Of a stretch of 64,000 nucleotides of DNA, positions 36,501 through 49,792 are shown piece after piece. How positions within the stretch are numbered: the first letter of the stretch is position 1; the number at the start of each line of letters is the position of its first letter. The notes under the pieces are model-generated. The model saw only the letters and a program-made list of their open reading frames with translations, was not told the DNA's origin and did not search any database. The DNA is from Embiotoca jacksoni. Taxonomy: Eukaryota; Chordata; Actinopteri; Embiotocidae. The stretch spans positions 6,323,001 through 6,387,000 of the forward strand of contig JAKOON010000002.1 of the NCBI GenBank assembly GCA_022577435.1, read 5' to 3'. The position numbers and the translations under genes were made by a program.

Positions 36501-39500
36501 AATATAATATTCACATGTTTTAATGTGATCTTAACAATTTGAACAGAAAAACAAGAACAAGAGAATTTGTTTGTTAAATTCTATTGAACAAAAATAAAAT
36601 TAGCCAACAGGCTATCACCTATCTTGAGGCATTTTAGAAACAATTTCTTTAACTACAGCACCATACAACACTGTATAATTGACCTTCACCATTATAACTT
36701 ACTTCTTCATGCCAGTTACATCGTCAAGCTGCCCTCTACTGCCAACAATCACAGCTTTTTAATCAAAACCCTAAATTTAGAATCTAATCTCATGGCTTTG
36801 TTCCTGTCTGCCCTTCATTGTTTATCTCTGATGACCGACACGGTCTCAAACGTTTGCTTTATAAAGCTGGTGTGATGTAGTGTGACTGTGCGTCCTCCTT
36901 CAGTGTCCCGTGCTCTGGGCATCCCGTGTCGAGCGGTTACTAACTTTGAATCTGCTCACGACTCCGATGCCAACCTGGTGATAGAAGACCTGCGTGATGA
37001 AAATGGTGAAACAATTTTTCATAAAGACTTAATATGGTGAGTTGTTAGTCTCTTTCATTTAATTTTTTTTAATTATCACGTGATCTTTCATTAATCCCAT
37101 GTCAGAGAATACAACATTGATTATTTTACAGTTTGAAGCAAAAGGGTCACGTTATAGCTTCTATATTAACATTTTTTCCAGGAACTACCATGTTTGGTTG
37201 GATAGCTGGATGACTCGTCCAGACTTGGGGCAGCGGTTTAATGGGTGGCAAACCAGTGACCCAACCCCACAAGAGAAAAGTGAAGGTGAAGACAAAGACC
37301 TGATTAGAATAAAAAAAAAAAAAGCACGCATCAAAACTGCCTTAAAGAGCTGTTATAAGGGTTTGCGTGTGAGGGCACCAAATTTGACCATGGTGGTTAG
37401 TTTCGACTTGTGACAGTCACAGCTTTGAGGTCTCGTTCAGGCCGACTTCAAACTTGTAACAGCATATTGTGCTCGACATGTTCACATGGAGATTGTTCTC
37501 TTCTTTAAAGCTTTTCAGTTTTATTTGAACAAATTACACATAACACAAATAATCTGACCCCTTTGGAGGGCCCACTTACAAAATGCTGTTACATTTTTTT
37601 TGTTGCTAAATGTTGCTTATAGTTAGTGCTTTCGGTTTATAATCACGCTGCTATTAGCCAGGTTGTTACTTTTTTAACATTGATTGATATTTCAATGTGG
37701 TTTTTGTTATTTTGTTTTCTTGCTGTGTTTTGTTTTGTGCCTATAAAGTCTTTTGGGAACATGTCACGTGGTGACTTTTCTCTTTCTGGATTTTTTTTTT
37801 TTTTTTTTTGGCTACTCTGCATTTTGCATTAATATACACTCAGCAAAAACAACCTTCTAAAAAGGGCTATTTTGTGGATGTATGATGCTGTCAGGTGTTT
37901 TCTGCTGTGGACCAGCTTCCCTGAAGGCGGTCAAGGAAGGCGAGCTGACCAGGAAATATGATGCCCAATTTGTTTTTGCTGAGGTGAGTCTTTGCTGAAA
38001 TCTTTTATTGAAATGTATTGTCAAAAAGCACAACTGTGAACACAGTCCTCATTAGAGGTATGTATATAAAAATATATTTTTCTGCTGTTGTTGTATTAAC
38101 CGCTTGTTCAGACTTAAGCGCCTGTTTTCAAACTGTACAGTGCCTGGTGGCTGTCTTTATATTCAGTATTATTTGATGAAATTTTGTGTCTGTGGTCAGG
38201 TTAATGCAGATGTCGTGTACAAGGTGCGCCAGCCAAACGGAGAGCTTGTCATTTCCCATGGATCAACCAGCCGTGCTGGATGTTTTATCAGCACCAAGGC
38301 TGTGGGCTCATATATGAGAGACGACATCACAGACCAGTACAAGTATGCAGAAGGTACTGCAGAGTCACAGGTGCACAGACATACTTGACTCCAAACCACA
38401 GACTTATTCAAACATATCTAAAAATATACAAGTTGGATCTTCATTTTGATTATAACGCTGTTTATTTAAAATAATTTGTGATTTTGAGTCAGTGAATTGA
38501 TATTTTTCTGGCCTTTCACGTACAGCACAGGGGATGTGCTATATGCTACTTCTGTGGTAAACACCCATGTTACATCTCACATTGCATGAATACAGACACA
38601 TGACCAAGTTCCTCAGTTTAAAGATTTAGGGCTCTGTTTTCCTGATACTATGTGCAGATGAACAAAAAACCTGTTTGCTCTGTCAAATCTTGTTTAAAAT
38701 ATTTCTTGTTTTTAATCCTGATGGTTTCCAGGCTCCCAGGACGAGAGGCGTGTCTATGAGAAGGCCCAGCACCACAACAAGCTACGGAAGAGCGGAAAAG
38801 AGCCAGGACTCCATCTCGAGGTTTTTACTGTTCATACATATTCAGTTGTACCAGGGGGAGAGCAAATACTGTAAATATATATGTATCTAGTATATCTATA
38901 AACAAAAATCCAGTGGTGTTTAAAGTACCTGAAACCGTGCTTGAGTAAAAGTACAGATATCTTACCAGAAAATAACTTTGGTAAAAGATAATGTCACCTA
39001 TTAGAAAATGACTTGAGTTAAAGTCTTAAAGTATCCGATGTTTACTTAACTTAAGTATTAAAAGGAAATTTGTGTTATTAAATGTACTTAAGTTTTAGAA
39101 GTAACAGTAAATGCTGTAATTAAAAAACAAAAAGCAAGTGTTAAAGCGACACTGTATCCGGGGCCACTGTGGCTACAAGTGAAAATCAAGATTAATCTTG
39201 TTCAGATATTATGATGTTGTTGTGACTTGCTTGCATCAGACATGCCTTGGCTTGAGTGGAAATACAATGTAGAAACTTAAGCAGGTCTTTGAGAGCACTT
39301 GATGATGGAGCTCTCAAGCTCCAACCACTGATTCACCAGAGCTGCTTGTGGGCAGTCTGTATTATCGAGCTATCAAATTCCCTCCAATTTTATTTTGTAG
39401 TAATGAAGTAGCTCAAATGTATTGGAGTAAAAATATATATTTTGTTTAGTAAAAGTGAAAGTTGACAGAAATATAAAAATTCCAGTCAAGTTCAGATACT

Positions 39501-41874
39501 CCAAAAAAACATACTTAGGTACTGTAACCAAGTATTATTACTTTGTGACATTACACCACTGCAAAAATCACAGAAAAGGACTCAAATCGATATTTGAGCT
39601 TCAGAGAGATTACATCATCTGTGTCTAAACTACAGAACGAAACAAGAAGGAAATGAAACAAAACAGTAATGGTGTCAAAGTCATGCAGCAGACTGTGGCC
39701 AAGTCAGAGTAAGTTAAACGGTCACAAGTTGAACATAACCAAGATGGATATGACAGGCGTGCAGTTCACAAGTGGTTTTCAAACTGGCGTGAATTCAAAT
39801 ATGAACCACATTCATGTTTGTATTGATTTGTTTATGCCAGAGATAAAACTATACAAAGTGAATTAGCTTTGAAATTCTTTGGACCTTACATATATTAATA
39901 TAGAGGTGATATACTGATCCAAACAGAATCATGTTGTTTCAGATTGTATTTAGACGAGATGAATGAAATGTAAAATCCATTTGAATGAATTTTATTATTA
40001 AATAGACCATGAATGTCCGAAACAAAAATCACCTCATGATTCTCATTTAAGATAAAGCTCTCCAACAACATGATCGTGGGCTCAAACTTCGAGGTGTTCG
40101 CTATCCTCACCAACAACTGCATGGATGCAAGGGACTGCAAGTTTCGCTTCTTCGCCACAGCGGTCGGCTACAACGGCACACGAGGAGCCCGCTGCGGATT
40201 TGCTTCAATTGAAGGGGAGGTGCCGCCTGGAGAAGGTTAGCTCTGATGTCAGTGTGAGCTGTGAATTTAATGAACTCACCAAAAAACATTAACCAATTGT
40301 TAGGAAATATCCCAAAATTTGAGGTACCTCTTTGAAACAAGGTCTTTATCTGTCAAAACAATTTCTCAATTGGACATTGTCTTCATGATATCTTAAAGCA
40401 TAAAATGTGTGTTTTCAGAAATGCGCCTGTCCATCAAACTGGAGTATGATAGTTATGGAGCAGCGATCACCTCCGACAGGATGATCCGTCTCTTAGCCAT
40501 GGCCTACGACAAGCGGTTGGACGTTTTCCACCATGCTAGGAAGACCCTCGTGCTTGATGAGCCAGAACTAGATATCAAGGTAAGGATGGAGGGACAGTGA
40601 AAGAAACCAGAAAACATGTCACATTTCAGGAGAATATATCTGAGTGAGTAAATGATGTTTTGACATTCCTGGACGAAACTGAACTTGAGTAGCAAGAAAT
40701 CAGTGCACATAAATTTAAGCATGAAGTACATTAATAAACTGTTTTTCACAAGGCAGCCATGTCCAGGGGCATTATGTTTTTGCAACGTCTTATTCCATGC
40801 GAACGTACGTCAACTTAGGTCAACTTCTCTGTGACATGACAATGTTCTGGAGAAAATCTTTTCTGTCCATTATTTAACATCGTAACTCGTGAACAGAAGA
40901 GCAGATTTTGACTATATTTCATCTTTGGTCAGATACTGAATTGTTGACACTAATCTTGGGTGTTCACCCTCTCGAGCCTCCTTCTTGAATATCTATACTG
41001 AACCTTGAACCTTGACTCGGGTATCCACATGTACAGAAAAGTAAAGTATTTGGAAAGTTTCCACTGTTTTCTTTTTTTATTTGGTGAGTTGTAATTAAAT
41101 TGTAGAGGTTATCATGATACTTTTAAACATTTGCATTTCTATATTAACTTTTACTTTATGAAACCTGTTTTCCTAAACCTTTCTCTGCAGCTGGAGGGAG
41201 AGGCCACAGTGAACCAGCCTGTTACGGTACAGCTGACCCTGTTGAACCCTTTACCAGAACCGCTGCAGGACTGCAGCTTCACCATAGAGGGGAACAACCT
41301 CACTGATGGCAAACCCATAACAGCAAAGTATGTTATGCAGCAGTAACTGTTACGTAGATTTCTATACTTTCCTACTGTTTTCTACTGAGCCATTTTACTC
41401 TTGTCACCCATTCCAGTTTATCTTCTGTTTAATGGACAAGAAGATATCTGTACTGTAATCAAATTTGATGTAGCTTTTGAGTCAAGGCCAAACAAACCTC
41501 ACCCAAAACTCCTCTAAACGTTTCCCTGCAGCTGTCACACTGGGATGCCTAGTTCTGTTATAAATGAAATGTTAGTTTCAGCTCTCAATATAAGCTGCTG
41601 TTCTGTTACCCAGTTACAGTGAGAATATCTTAAAAACAAACATCACCTTTCTGCCTGTGCTGTGTACTTACGAACAGAGATAAAACAGTTTGGCTGATGT
41701 TGCTCTTTGTATGATTCCTGCAGGATTGGAACCGTGGGCGCCGCACAAGAAGCCAAGGCCCGTTTTGAGTTCATTCCCAGCAGTTCTGGCTCCAACGTGC
41801 TCCTGGTGAACTTTGATAGCGACAAACTGAAGAAGATCAGAGGCTTCATTAGTGTTGTTGTGATAGGAGAATGA
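33576..41874 (+). CDS. tgm2l: Transglutaminase 2-like, copy 2 (intact, 683 aa)
   Basis: Exons: 33576-33585, 33971-34159, 34379-34612, 34854-34972, 35148-35276, 36199-36367, 36904-37036, 37182-37285, 37895-37983, 38200-38353, 38732-38820, 40052-40235, 40419-40579, 41191-41327, 41724-41874 (2052 nt). All splice sites match copy 1 and the catalytic Cys274, His331 and Asp354 are kept. Only about five residues differ from copy 1: NTDF to NTNF, SES to SEN, FEEG to FEAG, RFDG to RFNG, and IGAV to IGTV. The near-identity extends through introns, so copies 1 and 2 separated or were homogenised very recently. Expected to be a calcium-dependent cross-linking enzyme without a signal peptide. Confidence 0.92.
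38911..39561. mobile_element. hAT-type MITE in tgm intron 11, unit 2
   Basis: Same insertion as at 16395-17046, with the same CAAAAATC 8-bp flanks. Confidence 0.9.
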
Positions 41875-42451
41875 GCCAGGACAGAGTCTCATTGCACCAA
41901 CAGATTTCAGTTTAATTGAATTACAGTGGCATTCAGAGCTGCTGCTAACATAGAGGCCTGAGGCTTTATGTTTTTTTAATCCACTTATTATTTGTATCTT
42001 CTTATTATACTCGTATATGTGCACCTGTGCTAGATGGGCAAACTTGAGGAAAGATACCATGGAAATTCTTGACATATTTGGAGAAGCACATATTGGATCC
42101 TCTTTTAAACAGTGCCTTACTTCAGTAGAAACAAATCTTTGTAGGCATTTTGTATAATTTCTTCACCCGTCTCTGACATCAGTTTGATGATATTAATGAC
42201 CACATTTAATCCACAATTCCTTCAGATGCAAGATGTTTGATGATTTTCTTGCATGTACTGACCGATTGCAATAACCTGCACACAAGATTTCAATGGAAAT
42301 CTTTGCTTTTACCTTTCAATAACCCTCCAGTTTCTCTTTTAGACCCATTACTTGGTCAGTTACTGGATCTTCATTCAGTTGAAATGTTCCAGTGCATAGG
42401 CACTAACCTTGAGCTCAAATTGAAAATGACAACAGCATCACAATAGTCAGG

Positions 42452-42453
<2 letters not shown>

Positions 42454-42499
<46 letters not shown>
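42454..42499. repeat. (GA)n microsatellite, unit 3
   Basis: About 22 AG dinucleotides at the conserved locus. Confidence 0.95.
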
Positions 42500-42502
<3 letters not shown>

Positions 42503-43108
42503 AGTGAAGCTTTACTTCAGTCCTCCAAGTCTCTTTTCTCTGAAGAGTTGTCTGATGTCAGGAGTTCATCAGGGCGTTGCTTTACTGGCTGACAGTATCT
42601 GCAGTTGAAGTCAGTGGGTTTCCTCTTCCACTTCATCATTGTAGTTAAGTCAAAGTTCCTTGTTTATCACTATGTTTATTATTCATTAGTATGTTTAGGT
42701 TCACTTGTATTTGGTAGATAGTGTGCAGACAACAGACAGGAAAAGAGGCGGGAGAGATGGGATGTGGTGACGTGACATGAAGGTTCCTGTTGAGACTCGA
42801 TTATTGTGGTCAACATCTTTGATCCCGAGGCCACACGATGCCCAGTTTCATAATCTATTGCTTACATAATTCTTTGTTTAGTGCTGACCTTATTATTGAG
42901 TTTAGTGGATTAGACGACTTCATGTCTTTATGTTTGTGTTGCATAAAACACACTTAAAACACACCGTCATGGAGATTTGTGATTTTGTCAAGTATTATAA
43001 AGTGTCACTTTTTCTGCTGGTCTGTACGTCATCTCTTGTTGTGACATTATGATTCTTCAGGTTCTTCAAGTAACAATAGCACAATTTTACAATGATTAAA
43101 AAAAGGCA

Positions 43109-43114
43109 TTTATT
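43109..43114 (-). promoter_or_regulatory. klhl10 polyadenylation signal (AATAAA), unit 3
   Basis: AATAAA on the minus strand, same position relative to klhl10 as in units 1 and 2. Confidence 0.6.
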
Positions 43115-45306
43115 TACAGAAACGTGTAATAGTCAACTATATCTTCATCACTCCGCTTCATCTTCCTCCTCACCGGAGAATTGCTGGGAGTAACGAGGGG
43201 CAGCGTAGTCAGCCATGTTGTTTAGTCCGTAAACTGCAGCAGCTCAGCGCACTGCGAGAGATCTCCATGTTACGGGGACCAGACCACTCGGAGGTTTCGG
43301 CGTCGTAGCACTCGACTTCAAGGGTGGTGGTGATGCCGTTGAAGCCCCCGGCAACAAACAGGCAGTCATCGATTAGTGCGATGCCGAAGTTGCTGTGGTG
43401 GTGCAGCATGGAGGGCACAGCGTTCCAGGTGTTGGTTTGAGGGTTGTAGGCCTCAGCAGTGTGCAGACGGGCGGTTCCATCGAAGCCACCGACCTACATG
43501 AGAAAAAGTTCATCATGGAGATGATGCTGCTCTTTTAGATTTTTCTGGGGGGATTTTTTTTTTTGTATCTTCAGTTAAAATGTAAAAGAAAACTGTTGAC
43601 TAATGACATTTCCTGCAAATATTAGAAATGAGTATGCCCATTACAATTTCCCCAAAGCACAAGTGGACAAATACAGATTTCTTGATTGATCTGATCAACA
43701 CTTCAAAGATGTTCAGTTTACTGTAATAAAAAAAAACAAAGAAAAGAAGCCAAACTTCCCATCTGAGCAGCTGGAAATTAATAATTTTAGTAATGTTTGC
43801 TTAAAAGATTACTCAGTTATTAAAGTCGTTGGTCATCAATTTTTGATCTGTCAACTAAAATATGAATGTTATTTACTAACTAGTATGTTACTGACTTCAA
43901 TGGAAAAGCTTTGAAACCTCTGTTCAGACTTCCTTTTCATGCCTCTGTGTCTCACAGTGTTTCTGTGTTAGTTCAGTTTCAGCAGAGCTTCATGTGCTTA
44001 CTGCAAAGACTCGGTTTGCGTAGACGATGACTCCAATTCCACTGCGCCTGCTGTCCATGTCGGCGATCAGTGTCCACTGGTTGGTCTCTGGGTTGTAACA
44101 TTCAGCCGTTGACAGACATTCACTTCCATTGAAGCCACCACAAATGTACACCTGGAGGGAATGAAGGAGAGAGGATGTAAGTCATTTTGTGTTACTTTCA
44201 TCAAAGACACATATTTAACGCTTAATATCTGATAATCACAGATATTTGTATTTTCTAGAAGTCACACGTTTTGGTGAAAAAACGAGTACATTAACAAGGC
44301 AATGCTGCACAATGTGTTGCTGAATACTGGATGCATGACGGTGCTTTGCATTTCTGTTTCCGCTTCTTCATTTAATATATTAAATCAGTCTAGATGGACA
44401 TGGATGTTCACTGCAACTTGACTGGTTGCAGGCGTTAATTCTAGGTTGGGCTTAAGAAAACTATTTTTTTCTTTCGAAGCCGAAATGTTTCACGGTGATG
44501 ATAGTCTGGTTAGGTTTATTCGGTTAATATTTTTCTTTGGGGAAAGCCCCACACACCTTGCCATGGAGGGTTGTGCAGCTGGCGTCACTCCTCTGGTCTT
44601 GCATGGACGCAATTAAAGTCCACTGGTCGGTCGTAGGCTGATAGCGCTCGGCCGTTGCAAGTCGATTATGTCCATCATAGCCTCCTATGGCATATATGTG
44701 CCCATCCATCACAGTTACACTGACATAGCAGCGTCTTGAATGCATTGATGCCACCTCCTGCCAGGTGTGTGCGTCCAGGTTAAACCTGTGCACAGTGCTG
44801 AACTGCACAACACCGTCAAAGCCACCGACACAATAAACTGATCCGTTGAGGAAAGCAACACCTTGATAGGCCCGAGGAGTTTTATCAGTGTTGATGACAT
44901 TGACCCAGCGGTCAGCACGGACATCATAAGCCTCGATGGTATTGGTGGGGCTGCCCTCACTCCAGCCTCCAACAGCAGACAGGATGGCAGTGGGCAGGCG
45001 TGGGCGGGTCAAAAAGTTGCAGATTATGGACTCAGAAAACCAATTTTTTTCTGAGGTCATTCATGGCCTCCAAGGTCTTGACGAGAATCATTTGACACTC
45101 TGCACACGCCTTCACCACTTCGTTGTGGGTCACGTTGTCTATTACGTATTCTGGGACCATCAAAGCCAGCCTGACCTGCACAGAGACACGAGGACATACG
45201 TTGGAATTACATTTTCTAAAATGTAGCTTGAGCAATACTCAGACTCGACTGGTGTTACCAGCAGGTTTCAGCTCATTACAAATATCATATTGGCATTAGT
45301 AGTAGA

Positions 45307-46438
45307 CAGTCCCTCCAGGATTCAGCAGAATTCTAAAATGCTTGATTTTACAGCGTATTTTCTCATAAATTGCAATGTAATTTGTGGGTCTTTTTTGCAG
45401 TAAAAATGTGGGACTTCAAAATTTTGCCATTTGAGAAAAAAAAAAAATACTTTTTTTAATAGCTACAAAAAGAATAATATGTGATCACTTCCTTTGATAA
45501 TAATATTTTTTGAACTTAGAAATCCATATGACTCAAAGTTACCAAAAGTTCAGAAAAGCAAACAATCTGTGACTAATATAGTAAATAAAGGCTCTATCTG
45601 ACTACTCTATTCACAAAAACAAAGTGCTGTCTCTTCCAACTTTAAGTGTGTAAAAACTTCAAGTTGTGTAAAACGTAAACTTTTTACACATACAGGATTC
45701 ATCATTCCAGTGATAAGACTAAGACCGCATTTCCCACAAGTCCCGCCACTTCTAGTTGTTCTGTTTTTTCCACTTGGCTAGCATGGAGTTTGTTTTGCTG
45801 GTGAGAGGAGGGGGAGCAGGTAGGTAAGTAGTTACTTTATTAATCCCCAAGGGGACATTTTTTCACTACAGCAGCATTTATAGATACAGGAAGGCAATAA
45901 AATAACAGTAAAAAATATGAAATATAAAAATGCACAGTATATACAGTACATTTTATACATATATATATATGTGTTTAAATTTTATTTAAACAAACAAGAA
46001 ACAGACAACAGTGTTATTGTTGTGTGATGGATTTTGCCAGAGGTGAGTTATTGTACAGTCTTATTGCAGTGGGCAGGAATGATCTCCTCTATCTGTCCTT
46101 CTAACAGCGGAGCTAGAGGAATCTATTGGAGAATGTGCTCCGCTGACCCTGCAGCAGGTGGTGGAGAGGGTGGTCAGGATTACTTGGCTTGCACGGAGTT
46201 TGTTTTGCTGGTGAGAGGAGGGGGAGCAGAGCCTCATTGACTGTATTTGAGGAGTTATTTTTGTTTGGAAAAGCTACTTTATGCCGTAATCCTTTCAGCA
46301 GAGCTTCTGTTGAGGACATTTTTTGCCCAAAAATTGTGGGAATTTTGCAAAACTGCAGGCTCCTGCAAATATAGCAGAGATTGCTTGAATTTGCATTAAT
46401 TATTGCAATTGCAAGATTGTGATTTCCTGGAGGGACTG
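45307..46438. mobile_element. MITE in klhl10 intron, with nested LINE, unit 3
   Basis: Counterpart of 22795-23936, with the same termini. Confidence 0.8.
45820..46181 (-). mobile_element. 3' fragment of a non-LTR retrotransposon (LINE), unit 3
   Basis: Same insertion as at 23302-23679, flanked by 48-bp direct repeats at 45772-45819 and 46182-46229. It is 16 bp shorter because the internal (AT)n tract is shorter. Confidence 0.82.
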
Positions 46439-47345
46439 AGTTGTAGAAGTACTGGTCGTTGTGTCGTCGGCCTGCAAAGAAGAAATTAACATGCAGAAAC
46501 ATCTTTCAGATGATATCAAAAACTTGTTACAAATAGGCCTTTGTAGTTTCTCCACCAGACTGCACTGATTTCTTCAGTTTTCTAGATTGAAAATCTCAAT
46601 CGTCTTTTTTGTCACAATTTCTAAATAAACAAATTTAAAGGGTCCTTACAAAAAATATTTTTGTTAAAAGATTAAGTTTGACCTAAATATCTGGGTTTTT
46701 TTACTCTCAAATTATAATATCGGAGTCAAAAATGCAGGAATGTTCTGAGTTCAGTTTGAAAATATTTGTAAGATGTGTGCACTGTAATGTTTGTATGTTG
46801 TAGTCAGGACTGAAGCACTTCAGTTCTTTTTCATTATTCTTTTCGACTCTCTCTCAGACTCGGGCCTATTAAACTTCATAATATTTCCTGTCTATCAGCG
46901 TAAAATGCAAAAAAAATACATTTTACTCGGTACATTTTACTTGCGTGGTCTAGAACAGGACTGAGTGTGGCCTGGTCTCATGTATTTTGTCTTGGCTTAA
47001 AATCGCCTGTTGGAAATGTTGCAGACTTTACAGAAAGAGTTGTGACTGCAGCCCAGCTAATACTGTACTGTACTGTACGGTATTGTATTCATGAAAACAC
47101 TATTAGCAAGATTTAAGAGATGCAAATCAAGAGTAAGTTGCATCCCAACAGTTGATCGCCTCACTTACTTTGAACAAAAGCAGAGCGATGTACTTTCTAC
47201 GATCCTCAGGTGCGAAGTCGATCCAGCGAAGGATGGCCTCATACACCGTCTTCTCCTGCTTCACATTGAGTTGGTCACTCTCAATGATTTGAACAAGTTT
47301 CTGTGCAGAGAGCGACAGGAACTCTTCTGAGGTGGCAGCAACCTT

Positions 47346-47369
47346 CTCAAAGTTGAGGATGCAGCAGGT
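47346..47369. other. Duplication breakpoint klhl10/plekhg4, unit 3
   Basis: Same join as at 4703-4726 and 24845-24868. Confidence 0.8.
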
Positions 47370-48936
47370 GGACGAGGTTTATCGCCAACCAGCAGACTAA
47401 CGGCCAGACAGCATCTCCTGGGAGCCAGAGTTTGGTGGTACAATCAACCCCTGGACCTCGGCACCCGCAGTGGGAGGGAATCGTGTCTGGAGTGGTGGAT
47501 TTAGGAAAAAGAAGGCCCCTTCAAGGCAGCAGCAGCAGCCCTAATTCAACAACTGTAGCCTGCTGTAACATCATCGTCAAACCTGAGGATTACAGTGAGG
47601 ATGGAACTAGTCAGGGGTCAAAGGCTGCTCCACAGTCACCTCACAGGTAATACAACTTCTTTTTTTATCTGTTCATCCCACTTAATTAGTATTTAACCTC
47701 AGTGGTTAAATTCTCAGTTCTTACACATTGCTATTAGAAAGTAGCACTCAGACTTTTGAAGATCTGATATTTGGTGATTTTGCAATTTTATTTTTGCATT
47801 TCTTAATATTAGTGATAGTCCCCTTGATCGTATATTCTTACAGATCGAGCCAGGCCCTGTAACATATTGTAGGTACTATTCCCCAAACAGTATTCAGTCA
47901 TTACTTCAGCTTGAGTTGACAAGAAACAAATCTGACTGGTCGATTTTCACTCTCCTGACAATATTATTTATCTCTTATGAGAAAATAAAAAGTTTCAACC
48001 ATCGTGTCAGGCAGCGTGTAAAAACTTTTTTTTTTGCAACCACAAGAGGAAATATAAACTTCATCAGATGGAAATCTTGTCGTATTGAAAATGTCCAGTG
48101 TATCATTTTATTTTAGACTGATATATTTGGTTCTTTGGAAACATTTGGCTCTTCACTTGAATTTAAAAAAAAGTTCAATTGGTCTGACCAAAGTTTGTAT
48201 TGATTGATCCAGCAGTGAGTCAGTAGGGTTGAAGATGTTAAGGACTCTAAAAGCTGGCTTGATCTCCTTCCTTTCCGCTGCAGGAACACACACTGGGTTT
48301 TGACTCTGTACTGTTGTTTTTGTTTCATTTTTGAACAGGTCATCAAGGAGAACAGAAAGAGAAACAAGGAGAAGGCAGATGAGCAGAGCGAGGAGTGAGA
48401 GAGATGCCGCCGCTCTGTCTCAGTCCCACACTGTCGGCTGTCAGTGGTTTCCATGGGGACGAGGTATTAGAGCGAGGTCAGCGAGCCAGGACTCGTGCAC
48501 AACTGGAGCGTCAGCGGCCGGATCATCCACCCCACCTGACCAGCGCGTTCGATCCCCGTCATCTTGTTCCCATCACGGTCAGCCATCATGTCGCATCCTC
48601 CAGGAGGCTCAGAAGTTTCAGATCTCCCGCCACGGGAGCTTCTGCTCAGAGAACTCCTGTATGAGCGACCGAGGGCCTGCAGGGGGTAGTGAGCCTCTAT
48701 GCTGCAAACACTCCAGCCTGCCCAGAGGGAGATATGAGGGGGCGTTTAGTTTGGCGAGTCCACAGGAGAGTGCCAGCAATGCCCTGTAAGTTTACTGTAT
48801 GTGGTGATAAAAATAATACTCGATGATATTCCTCTCATTTTCACTAATCCTCTGAGATTTAATGAGATCTCGTGCATTCTTTTCTGTCTCTAAGCTGACA
48901 ATGAAGAGCTACAGGTATTGTTTCTTCCCTTTGCCT

Positions 48937-48975
<39 letters not shown>

Positions 48976-49792
48976 AGCGTACAAGCTTACGAGAACAGAC
49001 CCTCAGGCCTGCCACCAATGTCATCTATATATCTCACCAGGAGGTTGATGGGATCAGTCAAAAGTAGGGATATCTTGGAGACAGCAAACGATATTAGAGA
49101 AAGCCTAGAGTAAACTCATGAGGGGCATTTAAATACTGTATGTTGGACAGCAGAAGAGTAATGTCACACTGTAGAATAGAGAGCTTTTTATTTTCCTTAC
49201 CCCAGGGGCCTGTTCTAATCTGTCCATGCTTGGCTTGTTTCTTACGACAATGGATGACCCATAACTACTGTGTTTTGAGATCTGGTTCCGCAGGAGGAAA
49301 AGTGAGGACACCTACACCCTCAGGGCCTCCAGCGTGGAGGTGAAGAAAGCCTGGACCACTGACCTGGAGAGCATACTGTGGGATCAGGCCGCTCACAGTA
49401 GAGGTAGTAACAACAACATACTGTTTTTATTTAGCACTTACATGGAGAACAGTTTACAGATAGCTTTACAGGTTTAAAAACATATTGTGAATATACTTTA
49501 TGCTGCAGAGCTGCGGATGCAGGAGAGGGTGTTCATGGGAATGAACTGCAAACCTTTCATGGATATTCAACCAACTCATGCTGCAATTTGTGACCGAGCC
49601 ATCAGCTGTGTCCTGCCTGGGAGAAGTAAGCACTCCTCCTTTGTGTCCCAGAGTTCAAAGGCCCATCCACCGATTTGTCGGACCCCCAGCCTGAGGAGAA
49701 ACGGCTCACCAGCAGTGAACAGAAAGAAGCCAGGTGTCGCCCCCAAACCTCCACATCTGGCTACTGCTCAGACGCAGGTGAAGGTTAAATAA
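47360..49792 (+). pseudogene. plekhg4: PLEKHG4-type Rho GEF, severely deleted copy, unit 3
   Basis: Remaining exons: 47360-47646 and 48339-48785 (linker), a PH remnant at 49251-49403 (FEIWFRRRK-type sequence, start lost), and a fused C-terminal exon at 49509-49792. About 1.73 kb equivalent to 26727-28453 of unit 2 is gone, removing both DH exons, the first PH exon and the acceptor of the second. A further deletion of about 13 bp follows within the remnant. The C-terminal exon has the same intron-spanning deletion as unit 1. A run of about 34 T lies at 48938-48971. It cannot encode a GEF. Confidence 0.8.

Larger units (their letters stand above)
19812..42326. repeat. Tandem segmental-duplication unit 2 (22.5 kb)
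   Basis: This is the longest unit, with the same gene order as unit 1. It keeps a 2165-bp plekhg4 segment absent from units 1 and 3 and carries the LINE insertion shared with unit 3. From the intergenic region through tgm it is nearly identical to unit 1, at a constant offset of 22515-22518 bp. Confidence 0.95.
41875..43208. other. Intergenic region between tgm copy 2 and klhl10 of unit 3
   Basis: Tail-to-tail spacer as in 19360-20697. Contains the unit boundary at 42327 and a GA microsatellite. No gene seen. Confidence 0.6.
43209..47360 (-). pseudogene. klhl10: Kelch-like protein 10, truncated and frameshifted copy, unit 3
   Basis: Exons: 47169-47360 (partial BACK), 44557-45175, 44002-44151 and 43209-43493. 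It has the same 7-T homopolymer frameshift as unit 2 (near 45050), where the minus-strand frame stops after LRKKLVF. It also has the shared premature stop in the last exon. One private change is His for Arg in the last kelch exon (LHHHSNFG). BTB and start are absent. Confidence 0.85.

Noticed and set aside
48938..48971. Poly-T run in unit 3 as a retrotransposon tail
   Set aside because: Units 1 and 2 have a shorter interrupted T-rich tract at the same place and no target duplication is seen, so this is simple-repeat expansion or sequencing slippage.
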